From assembly GCA_934655875.1 (NCBI GenBank), contig CAKUHB010000008.1:1-64000 (forward strand): 64,000 nucleotides of DNA. The letters run 5' to 3'. Positions 1 to 12,012 of the stretch are shown here, piece by piece; positions within the stretch are counted from its first letter, which is position 1; every line of letters begins with the position of its first letter. Position numbers and translations under genes: made by a program. The stretch comes from an uncultured Oscillospiraceae bacterium (GTDB lineage Bacteria > Bacillota > Clostridia > Oscillospirales > Oscillospiraceae). The notes beneath the pieces were generated by a model. That model did not search any database. It saw only the letters and a program-made list of their open reading frames with translations, and was not told the DNA's origin.

Positions 1-1610
<1,610 letters not shown>

Positions 1611-1628
1611 TGTATTGCCGCCTCCTTA

Positions 1629-5342
<3,714 letters not shown>

Positions 5343-5416
5343 GTAAAGTCATCACAGCCTTTCTGTAGTTGTCTTATGACACGCTCGGTTGCGTTGTTGA
5401 AATGTTTCCAATCCTC

Positions 5417-5445
5417 TTGCATCCGGCCGCTTGCGGTGCTATAAT
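5417..5445 (+). promoter_or_regulatory. Predicted plus-strand promoter facing the rpoB promoter
   Basis: TTGCAT (5417-5422), 17-base spacer, TATAAT (5440-5445). It would start a rightward transcript near 5452 that overlaps the first ~45 bases of the rpoB leader in antisense and then meets the terminator-like hairpin at 5570-5602. It may drive a short RNA or the broken acetyltransferase downstream. Confidence 0.5.
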
Positions 5446-5501
5446 CACCATAGATATTGGTGAAAGCTGCAAATGGCCCTATGCAGGCATTATGGACTTA
5501 C

Positions 5502-5530
5502 ATTCTACCAGCTTTTGTCCGGAATGTCAA
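5502..5530 (-). promoter_or_regulatory. Predicted sigma-A promoter of rpoBC
   Basis: On the minus strand there is TTGACA (5525-5530), a 17-base spacer and TAGAAT (5502-5507). Transcription would start near 5495 and give a leader of about 150 bases before rpoB. It is a near-consensus promoter and the only good one seen upstream of rpoB. Confidence 0.7.
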
Positions 5531-5569
5531 TTCATCCGGCGCATTTTTGTGAATTATTTTCCGTTGACA

Positions 5570-5602
5570 ACGGCGCATCCCTGCGGATGCGCCGTGTTTT
5601 TT
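5570..5602 (+). terminator. Intrinsic terminator or attenuator upstream of the GNAT pseudogene
   Basis: An 11-base-pair perfect stem, ACGGCGCATCC paired with GGATGCGCCGT, with a CTGC loop and followed by GTTTTTT. It lies about 120 bases after the predicted start at 5452 and 40 bases before the acetyltransferase ATG, so it could end a ~150-base RNA or attenuate the downstream gene. Confidence 0.6.
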
Positions 5603-5641
5603 CACTGCCGTGCTGCAAATTACGAATGCTGTGAGGATACC

Positions 5642-6043
5642 ATGGAGATCAAAGAATATAAAGAATACCAGGAAGACGAGATCCAAGCTCTGTATGCCGC
5701 CGTCGGCTGGACGGCCTATACGGAGGATCTGCCCGCTCTGAAGCGCGGCTTTCAAAATTCGCTGCTCATTCTGGCGGCATATGAGGATGGAGAGCTGATC
5801 GGACTCATCCGGGCCGTCGGCGACGGCGCCACCGTTGTTTTCGTGCAGGACATTCTGGTTGCCCCGCAAAAGCAGCGGTAGGGCGTCGGCACGGCGCTGC
5901 TCAAGGCAGTGCTTGACCGCTATGCCGATGTCCGGCAGCTCCTGCTGGCAACGGACGACACGCCCAAAACAATAGCCTTTTACAAATCCCTCGGTTTCTC
6001 CGAACTTTCCGAGTTCGGCTGTCTCGGGTTCATGCGGGGCTGA
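5642..6043 (+). pseudogene. GNAT-family N-acetyltransferase interrupted by an amber codon
   Basis: The frame starts at ATG 5642 behind GAGGATACC and reads as a GNAT enzyme: MEIKEYKEY ..., the strand QDILVAPQKQR, then TAG at 5879-5881, then GVGTALLKAVLDRY and the C-terminal part AFYKSLGFSELSEFGCLGF to the TGA at 6041-6043. The TAG falls inside the acetyl-CoA-binding signature (Q/R-x-x-G-x-G/A), where many homologues have Gln or His, so a CAG-to-TAG change is the simplest explanation. Without it the protein would be 133 residues, a normal size for a small GNAT. No frameshift is seen, so the lesion looks recent. Substrate unknown. Confidence 0.82.
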
Positions 6044-6051
6044 TATGTCTC

Positions 6052-6577
6052 CGACGGCCCTGTCTTTTCTCTCGCAAGAGAAAAGACAGGGGAGAAAAGA
6101 GTGCTGGGGCATGCGGGGTGCATGCTGCGGTGCAGTTTAAGCAGGCAACTAATTGTTAGTCTTTGCATTCGCATTCAGTCACCTTACGGGCGCTATGGTA
6201 CGCGCCGCCCGTTAGGGTTGCATCAGATTTGTTAGTTGCTGCCTTTGAATGGATGCAGTCAATAGAAGGTGCCATCAAAATTTACAGAATGGTACGTATT
6301 CGCACTGGCCAAAAACGGCTTTCCCTGGGGGAAGCTGGCACGGCGAAGCCGTGACTGATGAGGGTCTGTAAGCACTAAAATATTTGCTTTGCAGTATCGA
6401 TAGTGCTCCCCGACCCTCATCCGGCGCTTCGCGCCACCTTCCCCGGAGGGGAAGGCTCTTGGCCCTCCCTCTGGGAGAGCTGTCGCCGCAGGCGCCTGAG
6501 AGGGCACTTGGCCGTCACGGTCTACCCTCTCCGTCTTCGCTTCGCTCAGACACCTCTCCCAAGGGGAGAGGCAAGGG
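6052..6577 (+). repeat. Composite non-coding repeat, copy 1 (modules C-B-A)
   Basis: This 526-base stretch has no credible gene. It contains, in order, a module with the palindrome CTTTTCTCTCGCAAGAGAAAAG (6066-6086), a module with CACCTTACGGGCGCTAT and TCAATAGAAGGTGC (about 6120-6310), and a hairpin-rich module with TCCGTCTTCGCTTCGCTCAG (6459-6577). The same three modules occur colinearly, but inverted, at 37575-37958. Here the middle and last modules are split by an extra inverted-repeat insert at 6311-6456. Module A alone recurs at 10026-10139 and part of module B at 26711-26857. Confidence 0.85.
6311..6456. repeat. Inverted-repeat (MITE-like) insert nested in the composite repeat
   Basis: About 146 bases with imperfect terminal inverted repeats of ~45 bases: the left arm runs from GGCTTTCCCTGGGGGAAGC to GATGAGGGTC (6317-6366), the right arm from GACCCTCATCC to GGGGAAGGCT (6411-6456). 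The other full copy of the composite repeat passes directly from CAGGCC to ACTTGGCTCTCC at this point, so this segment looks like a later insertion. A much shortened version, GGCTTCCCCCAGGGGAAGG, sits at the equivalent place near 26830. Confidence 0.7.
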
Positions 6578-6603
6578 ATGCGGTGGGGAAGGCTTTTTTC
6601 ACG

Positions 6604-6636
6604 CAAAAAACGCCGCCCATGTGGGCGGCGTTTTCA
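6604..6636 (-). terminator. Intrinsic terminator after the CD1247-like gene
   Basis: On the minus strand, AACGCCGCCCACATGGGCGGCGTT is followed by a T run. It lies directly after the TAA of the gene ending at 6645 and closes the minus-strand group pepP-efp-CD1247-like. Confidence 0.85.
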
Positions 6637-6644
6637 GGTTTTCT

Positions 6645-7112
6645 TTACTGATCCTTTTCGGGCTCCTCGTCCTCCATGTCGAACTCCAGCTCTTCGCCGC
6701 AGTTCGGGCAGGTCGTGGCGCCCTCGTCGAGCATTTCCTCGTCGATGGTGATGACCTCGCCGCAGGTCGGGCATTTGACCTCGTAGAGTGTTTCGCCGCC
6801 GAAGTCATATTCGTCCTGTCCGTCGTCCTCGTCGTCGGGGATGTCTTCGTAGTCGTCCTCGTCATAGTAATCGTCATACTCGTCGTCATCGTCGTCCATC
6901 AGATAGTCGTCGATGTTGTCGAGATCCTCTTCGATGCAGTCCAGCTCGTCGGAGATGCAGTCCACCACATCCTCCAGATCGGAAACATTCTCTGCCACAT
7001 CCTGAAGCATATTGATGATCTCGGAAATCAGCTTGCCCTCATTCGATTCGGTGTCGAGCTTCATGCCCTCCATCAAGCCCTTGAGATATGCGGATTTTTC
7101 AGAAAGCGTCAT
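6645..7112 (-). CDS. CD1247-like acidic protein with C-terminal zinc ribbon
   Basis: A 155-residue protein. Residues 1-70 are a predicted helical, coiled-coil-like segment (MTLSEKSAYLKGLMEGMKLD ... DNIDDYL); residues ~70-110 are an Asp/Glu/Tyr-rich acidic linker; the end is a zinc ribbon with two CxxC pairs, CPTCGE and CPNCGE. This matches a small conserved Clostridia family annotated after C. difficile CD1247; its role is not known. The start at 7112 was chosen because GGAAAGGAGA precedes it; an upstream ATG at 7142 has no such site. It follows efp by 45 bases and ends in a strong terminator, so it is probably cotranscribed with efp. Confidence 0.8.
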   Translation of the reverse strand: MTLSEKSAYLKGLMEGMKLDTESNEGKLISEIINMLQDVAENVSDLEDVVDCISDELDCIEEDLDNIDDYLMDDDDDEYDDYYDEDDYEDIPDDEDDGQDEYDFGGETLYEVKCPTCGEVITIDEEMLDEGATTCPNCGEELEFDMEDEEPEKDQ

Positions 7113-7157
7113 CGTAAAATCTCCTTTCCGGCACTTGGCCATGTATTTTTTGACAAA

Positions 7158-7727
7158 TCAGCCCTTGACGCGGCCCAGATATTCGCCCGTGCGGGTGTCG
7201 ATCTGGATCTTTTCGCCTTCGTTGATGAACAGCGGAACCTTGATCTCTGCGCCGGTCTCAACGGTAGCGGGCTTGGTCACGTTGGTCGCGGTGTCGCCCT
7301 TGACACCCGGGTCTGCCTTGGTGACGGTCAGCTCGACGAAGTTCGGGGTCTCAACGCTGAAGATGTTGCCCTTGTAGCTCAGGAGCTTAACAGGGGTGTT
7401 TTCCTTGATGAACTTGAAGGAGTCATCGAGCATGTCCTTGCTGACGGGAACCATGTCGTAGGTCTCCTGATCCATGAAGTAGTACAGATCGCCGTCGTTG
7501 TAGCTGTATTCATAGTCCTTGCGCTCGATGAACGCTTCTTCGAACTTGGCGGTCGGGTTGAACGAAGTCTCAGTGACGGCGCCGGTCACGACGTTCTTCA
7601 TCTTGGTGCGGACGAACGCAGCGCCCTTGCCGGGCTTGACATGCTGGAACTCGACGACCTGCATGATCTTGCCGTCCATCTCAAAGGTCTTGCCGTTTCT
7701 GAAATCACCGGCGGTAATGGTAGCCAT
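7158..7727 (-). CDS. efp: Elongation factor P
   Basis: A 189-residue EF-P with the three beta-barrel domains: the KOW-like domain with the tip loop KPGKGAAF (residues 32-39), the middle domain, and the C-terminal domain ending GAEIKVPLFINEGEKIQIDT RTGEYLGRVKG. It enters the ribosomal E site and relieves stalling at consecutive prolines. The Lys in the tip loop is the position modified in other bacteria; no modifying enzyme is next to it. GGAGG lies 9 bases before the ATG. It follows a peptidase gene by 89 bases and also has its own promoter (7781-7809); the pairing with a proline peptidase is common in Firmicutes. Confidence 0.97.
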   Translation of the reverse strand: MATITAGDFRNGKTFEMDGKIMQVVEFQHVKPGKGAAFVRTKMKNVVTGAVTETSFNPTAKFEEAFIERKDYEYSYNDGDLYYFMDQETYDMVPVSKDMLDDSFKFIKENTPVKLLSYKGNIFSVETPNFVELTVTKADPGVKGDTATNVTKPATVETGAEIKVPLFINEGEKIQIDTRTGEYLGRVKG

Positions 7728-7780
7728 AAATTATTCCTCCAATATGTGTAGTATACACCAACAAATAAAATAGCGCTTTG

Positions 7781-7809
7781 ATTTTACACTACTTTGATTG
7801 GCATTTCAA
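7781..7809 (-). promoter_or_regulatory. Predicted promoter of efp
   Basis: Minus strand TTGAAA (7804-7809), 17-base spacer, TAAAAT (7781-7786), placed just after the end of the peptidase gene. The leader to efp would be about 45 bases. Confidence 0.6.
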
Positions 7810-7816
7810 GACATTC

Positions 7817-8884
7817 TTATAAAATAATCAAATTTTTCGGGCTCTTCGTCAGAATCTCGCAGCCGGTGTCGGTGATGACCGTCACATCCTCGATGCGGAC
7901 GCCGAACTCGTTTGGCAGATAAATGCCCGGTTCTGCCGAGACGACCGCGCCGGCCGGCATGGGCTTGTCGTTGCGCATGTTGGCGTTCGGCGCTTCATGG
8001 ATGAGAAGGCCGAGACTGTGGCCGTAGCCGTGGCCGAAGCAGCCTTCGAAGCCCGCGTCGTTGATGACCTTTCTCGCCGCGCCGTCCATCTCCCTGCCGG
8101 TCACGCCGGCTTTGGTCGCCGCGATGCCCGCCAGCTGCGCTTCGAGGACGGTATGATAGACCTTATCCATCTTCTCGGAGACATAGCCCAGCGCGATGGT
8201 CCGCGTCATGTCGGAGCAGTAGCCGTGGTACAGGCAGCCGAAATCCATGGTCACGAAATCGCCGTATTGCAGCTCGCGCTCGGACGGGACGCCGTGCGGC
8301 AGGCTGGTGTTGGGGCCGGAAATGGTGATGGGGTCGAAGGACGGCCCCTCGGAGCCGAATTTATACAGCCGGTAGATGAGCTCCGCGCAGAGCTCCTTCT
8401 CCGTCATGCCCGGACGGATAACGTTCAGAAGATCCGCAAAGGTGCGGTCGGTGATCTCCTGCGCCTTTTTCATGTATTCGATCTCCCACGGCTCCTTGGA
8501 CGCGCGCGGGGCGTTGATCTCGGCGGCATACGGATGGAGAACGACGTTCAGCTTCGTGTTGTAGAGCGTATACTCCTCCACGGTCAGCGTGTCGTCCTCA
8601 AAGCCCATGGTCTTGACTGTATTGTCGGCGATGGCTTCGTTGATGAGCTTGGTATAGGGATGCTCTGCATCGGTCATGCGCACGGTGAAGCCGGGCAGGT
8701 TCTTCTGTGCCGCTTCGATGTAGCGGAAGTCGGTGAAGTAATAGCTCTGCGATTTACAGATCACGGCGACGCCCTCTGCGATGCAGTATTCCGCGGCGTA
8801 CATCCGATTATGCTTCGAGGTCAGAAGCAGTGCGTCGACCTCTCCCTTTGCGATCAGATTGCGGTACTTTTCAATGTTTTTCAT
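7817..8884 (-). CDS. Xaa-Pro aminopeptidase (M24 family)
   Basis: A 355-residue M24 metallopeptidase that removes the residue before a proline from peptides. The creatinase-like N-terminal domain covers about residues 1-125; the pita-bread domain follows, with metal ligands visible in VTMDFGCLYHGYCSDMTRT (two Asp), HGYGHSLGLLIHE (His), SAEPGIYLP (Glu) and GVRIEDVTVIT (Glu). The start at 8884 is used because GGAGG precedes it and the protein then begins MKNIEKYRNLI; it overlaps the end of the yqeG-like gene by 14 bases, which suggests coupled translation. The family is often annotated PepQ/PepP or YqhT. Cytoplasmic, no signal peptide. Confidence 0.93.
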   Translation of the reverse strand: MKNIEKYRNLIAKGEVDALLLTSKHNRMYAAEYCIAEGVAVICKSQSYYFTDFRYIEAAQKNLPGFTVRMTDAEHPYTKLINEAIADNTVKTMGFEDDTLTVEEYTLYNTKLNVVLHPYAAEINAPRASKEPWEIEYMKKAQEITDRTFADLLNVIRPGMTEKELCAELIYRLYKFGSEGPSFDPITISGPNTSLPHGVPSERELQYGDFVTMDFGCLYHGYCSDMTRTIALGYVSEKMDKVYHTVLEAQLAGIAATKAGVTGREMDGAARKVINDAGFEGCFGHGYGHSLGLLIHEAPNANMRNDKPMPAGAVVSAEPGIYLPNEFGVRIEDVTVITDTGCEILTKSPKNLIIL

Positions 8885-9380
8885 GATGAATCCTCCATGT
8901 TCCAATTGCAATAAACGGCAGCTCCGCCACATGCCGGAGCTTCAGCCAGATGGTGTGATTATGGATCGCCGAAATGAGGATCGACTGCACGCCCGCGCAG
9001 TTCGCGCCCAGAACATCCGTATAGATCTGGTCGCCCACCAGCGCGCAGTGCGCCGGATCGAGGGAAAACCGCGTCAGACATTCGCGGATCCCGCGGGAAA
9101 ACGGCTTTTTCGCATGCGTGATGCAGTCCAGCCCGTATTTTTTACAGAACTCGACCACGCGCGGGCGCCTGCTGTTGGAGACCACGCACAATCGGATGTC
9201 CGACGCCTGCATGGCGCGCAGCCAGGCAGCCATCTGCTGCGTGGGCTCGTTTGTCGTATACGGGACGATCGTATTGTCAAAATCCAGCATCAGAAAGGAA
9301 ATGCCCCGCGCGCGCAGCGCCTCGGCGGTCACGTCTGTCAGATGCGGATAGATCATCCGGGGTAAAAAAGAAAACGGCAT
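8871..9380 (-). CDS. YqeG-family HAD phosphatase
   Basis: A 169-residue HAD-superfamily IIIA phosphatase. The nucleophile motif is MLDFDNTIVPY (residues 31-41; DxDxT), motif II is CVVSNS, and motif III/IV is ALVGDQIYTDVLGAN. The short length and sequence fit the YqeG family of Firmicutes, related to the yeast phosphatidylglycerophosphate phosphatase Gep4; the bacterial substrate is not settled. The ATG at 9380 follows AGGA by 6 bases. Its 3' end overlaps the peptidase start, so it is the first gene of the yqeG-pepP-efp-CD1247-like group. Confidence 0.9.
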   Translation of the reverse strand: MPFSFLPRMIYPHLTDVTAEALRARGISFLMLDFDNTIVPYTTNEPTQQMAAWLRAMQASDIRLCVVSNSRRPRVVEFCKKYGLDCITHAKKPFSRGIRECLTRFSLDPAHCALVGDQIYTDVLGANCAGVQSILISAIHNHTIWLKLRHVAELPFIAIGTWRIHHEKH

Positions 9381-9440
9381 AGCTTTTCCTGCAACTTCAT
9401 ATTGATGCTATGATTATAGCACAGGAAAGGCGGCTTGTCC

Positions 9441-10004
9441 ATGATTCTCTATCCATTTCAGCCCGGCCGGGCCGGCGGATACAGCATTGTCGGCTTCGAT
9501 GAGCAGACCCGGCACCCCCGCGGCGAGCTTCTGCTGCTTTCCGCAGGCGAATCGCCGCCGGAGGAGTTTCAGGGCGGCGCGATCTTTGGGGAGACCGGCG
9601 ACCCCCGGCAGCTGCTGCCCGCCGCGCTGGCCCCGCCGGATGCGCGCGGGGTCTGGGCGGACACGCAGATCTCCGGCGGAAATCTGGAAGCGTACCTCCG
9701 CTCGCTGCTGGCCACCTGGGGCACGCGGCTGTGGGTCTGGCTGGATCCTGTCTGCATGCGCTTTCCCATTCCCTGTCCGGCCGGCGTCGGCGAAGCGCTG
9801 ACGGTCCCTGCGGTGCAGGCGCTCCGCTCGCAGCATCCGTCCCATTTTTCTCCGGATTTTCTGTGCCGGTACTGCTTCTTCTCCGGCTCTGACGGACGGC
9901 CTGCGGTCGTTTTGTTCGACACCGAAGACACCTGCCGCCAGAAGCTCGCCCTCCTGCGCCGTCTCGGCGTGCAGCAGGTATTTGGTTTTCTCCCGCGAGA
10001 ATAA
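9441..10004 (+). CDS. Uncharacterised protein, 187 residues
   Basis: No family is recognised. The protein starts MILYPFQPGRAGGYSIVGFD and alternates hydrophobic strands with Pro/Gly turns (LRSLLATWGTRLWVWLDPVC), ending LGVQQVFGFLPRE. It has no signal peptide or membrane helix, and a CRYCFF cluster at about residue 145. The ATG at 9441 follows AGGAAAGG by ten bases; a TTG six bases earlier is possible but less well placed. It is divergent from yqeG and followed at once by a module-A repeat. The protein looks real (codon-level composition fits neighbours) but lineage-restricted. Confidence 0.65.
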   Translation: MILYPFQPGRAGGYSIVGFDEQTRHPRGELLLLSAGESPPEEFQGGAIFGETGDPRQLLPAALAPPDARGVWADTQISGGNLEAYLRSLLATWGTRLWVWLDPVCMRFPIPCPAGVGEALTVPAVQALRSQHPSHFSPDFLCRYCFFSGSDGRPAVVLFDTEDTCRQKLALLRRLGVQQVFGFLPRE

Positions 10005-10025
10005 ACCAAGCCCGCTGCGCGGGCA

Positions 10026-10139
10026 ACTTGGCTCTCCCTTTGGGAGAGCTGCCGCCGCAGGCGGCTGAGAGGGCAATTCACCCGGTTACCCTCTCCGTCT
10101 TCGCTTCGCTCAGACACCTCTCCCAAGAGGAGAGGCAAG
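10026..10139 (+). repeat. Solo module A of the composite repeat
   Basis: A 114-base hairpin-rich repeat: CTCCCTTTGGGAG, then GCCGCCGCAGGCGGC, then TCCGTCTTCGCTTCGCTCAG and CCTCTCCCAAGAGGAGAGG. It matches 6459-6577 (same orientation) and 37575-37697 (inverted). It sits between two convergent genes, where it would do little harm. Confidence 0.85.
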
Positions 10140-10164
10140 AGGGCGCGCGCGCAAAATCAAACAA

Positions 10165-10203
10165 TGCAAGAACAGGCACAGCAGATCATTCTGCTGTGCC
10201 TGT
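10165..10203 (-). terminator. Likely terminator of mgtE
   Basis: A perfect 12-base-pair stem, CAGGCACAGCAG / CTGCTGTGCCTG, with a 6-base loop, about 50 bases after the mgtE stop. The downstream T tract on the minus strand (TCTTGCATTGTTTG) is interrupted, so termination strength is uncertain. Confidence 0.55.
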
Positions 10204-10250
10204 GAACTGCCTTATACGGACCGCGCATGGCAGCAGGTCTGGTTTTTCGG

Positions 10251-11630
10251 TTATCCGATTCCCAGCATGGCCGTCGCGAATGCGAAGTAGACCAGCAGGG
10301 ACAAAAAGTCCACGATCGTGGTGATGATCGGCGACGCCATGACAGCCGGGTCAAAGCCAAGCTTTTTGGCCAGCAGCGGCAGCGTCGAGCCGACGATCTT
10401 GGCCAGGCACACCGTCACGGCCATAGTGGCGCAGACGACGAAGGCGACCATATAGCTGACGCTCTCGCTCTTGAGAAGCAGCATGTCCACGACGATGATC
10501 TTGGCAAAGCACGCGACCGCCAGACACACGCCGCAGAGAACCGACACGCGGATCTCCTTCCACACGACCTTCCCAAGGTCGCGGAACTCGATCTCATTCA
10601 GGCTGATGCCGCGGATGATCGACACGCAGGCCTGCGAGCCGGAGTTGCCGCCGGTGTCCATCAGCATCGGGATGAACGCCGTCAGGCACGGCAGGACGGC
10701 CAGAGAATCCTCAAACTTTGTGATCACGATGCCCGTCAGCGTTGCCGAGACCATCAGCAGCAGCAGCCACGGGATCCGGTTCTTCCAGATCTCGATCGGC
10801 GTGGAGCGCATGTACGGGTGCTCGGACGGCAGCATAGCGGCCATCTTTTCCATATCCTCGGTGGCCTCGTCTTCCATGACGTCCATGGCGTCATCGAAGG
10901 TCACGATGCCGACCAGCCGGTCCTCCGTGTCGACGACCGGCAGGGCGAGGAAATTATACTTACTGAACATCTGGGCGACCTGTTCCTTGTCGTCCAGCGT
11001 GCCGACGGTGATGACGTGCTCCTGCATGATGGACTCGATCGTCGCGTCGTCGTCCTCGCAGAGAAGCAGATCCTTGACGCTTGTCAGACCAATCAGCTTG
11101 TGCCCGCGGGTCACGTAGCAGGTGTAGATGGTCTCCTTGTCGATGCCCGTGCGGCGGATGCGGAGGATGGCTTCCTCGACCGTCATGTTCGGGCGCAGGG
11201 ACACGTATTCAGTGGTCATGATCGAGCCGGCGGAATCCTCCGGGTAGCGCAGGATCTCATTGATCTGCTTGCGCATATCCGGCTCGGCCTGCGATAGGAT
11301 GCGCTGCACGACATTCGCGGGCATTTCCTCGACGATATCGACGGCGTCGTCGACGTACAGCTCGTCGATGACCTCCTTCAGTTCGGAATCGGAGAAGCCG
11401 CGGATCAGCAGCTCCTGCGCTTCCGGCTCCATCTCAACGAACGTCTCCGCGGCCAGCTCCTTCGGCAGAAGCCGGAACAGCAGCGGCAGACGTGCCTGAT
11501 CAAGCTCGTCAAAAATCGCAGCGATGTCGGCGGGATTCATGGTGCTGAGAATGTCGCGCAGAGAATGGTATTTCTTCTCGTCGAGCAGCATGGTCAGCGT
11601 CTTTTGCAGCGAAAAATTGTTTTCTGCCAT
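10251..11630 (-). CDS. mgtE: Magnesium transporter MgtE
   Basis: A 459-residue MgtE channel. The cytosolic N domain (about 1-135) has the helical repeat pattern (MNPADIAAIFDELDQARLPL), followed by two CBS domains (about 136-260, DSAGSIMTTEYV ... HVITVGTLDDK) that sense Mg2+, a plug helix, and five membrane helices from about residue 285, including the pore-lining GGNSGSQACVSIIRG. It imports Mg2+ and closes when cytosolic Mg2+ is high. AGGAGG lies 7 bases before the ATG. A consensus promoter lies 270 bases upstream, leaving a long structured leader. Confidence 0.96.
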   Translation of the reverse strand: MAENNFSLQKTLTMLLDEKKYHSLRDILSTMNPADIAAIFDELDQARLPLLFRLLPKELAAETFVEMEPEAQELLIRGFSDSELKEVIDELYVDDAVDIVEEMPANVVQRILSQAEPDMRKQINEILRYPEDSAGSIMTTEYVSLRPNMTVEEAILRIRRTGIDKETIYTCYVTRGHKLIGLTSVKDLLLCEDDDATIESIMQEHVITVGTLDDKEQVAQMFSKYNFLALPVVDTEDRLVGIVTFDDAMDVMEDEATEDMEKMAAMLPSEHPYMRSTPIEIWKNRIPWLLLLMVSATLTGIVITKFEDSLAVLPCLTAFIPMLMDTGGNSGSQACVSIIRGISLNEIEFRDLGKVVWKEIRVSVLCGVCLAVACFAKIIVVDMLLLKSESVSYMVAFVVCATMAVTVCLAKIVGSTLPLLAKKLGFDPAVMASPIITTIVDFLSLLVYFAFATAMLGIG

Positions 11631-11897
11631 GTCTTTTCCCTCCTGTTATTGTAGTTGGTATTATTTGGGAATAACACCGTTTAGGAAGTAAAGACACAAC
11701 GCAGGCACATCAAGCGATGACTGCGCCTGGATGCAGACGGTTTTCAGCGTCTGCCGCCGGGCAAGCTCCGGACGCACAAGGGCGGCTGGGGCGATACAGT
11801 ACTTCGGCCTGCAGATGTGCCGCTACTACTTCCTGCGTCCATGGATGCTTCCCCCTTTATCGTTTCATATTTGCCGGGCAGCACTATTCTGCCCAAC
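11631..11897 (-). promoter_or_regulatory. Long structured 5' leader of mgtE with a possible Pro-rich leader ORF
   Basis: The leader is about 265 bases. It has a hairpin at its start (GGGCAG AATAGTG CTGCCC), a possible 32-codon ORF at 11842-11744 (behind GGGGG, eight bases before ATG) whose middle reads SPQPPLC, a stem GCAGACG/CGTCTGC that begins right at the stop of that ORF, and another stem around 11701-11730. Many mgtE genes are controlled by the M-box magnesium riboswitch, but the M-box consensus is not recognised here, so the leader type is left open. Confidence 0.4.
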
Positions 11898-11903
11898 TTA
11901 TAT

Positions 11904-11932
11904 ATCATAAGAAGTTTTTTTCACTTTGTCAA
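11904..11932 (-). promoter_or_regulatory. Predicted promoter of mgtE
   Basis: Minus strand TTGACA (11927-11932), 17-base spacer, TATGAT (11904-11909): a near-consensus sigma-A promoter, about 270 bases before the mgtE ATG. Confidence 0.75.
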
Positions 11933-12012
11933 CCGAAAACCGGTCGCAAAACGGTGGAATTTTGCCGGTTCATATGCTATGATGGACAAAATCAGACAAG
12001 GAGCGCACACAC

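Noticed and set aside
11631..11897. M-box magnesium riboswitch upstream of mgtE
   Set aside because: The leader is long and structured, but the conserved M-box blocks could not be lined up by eye; left as an unclassified leader.
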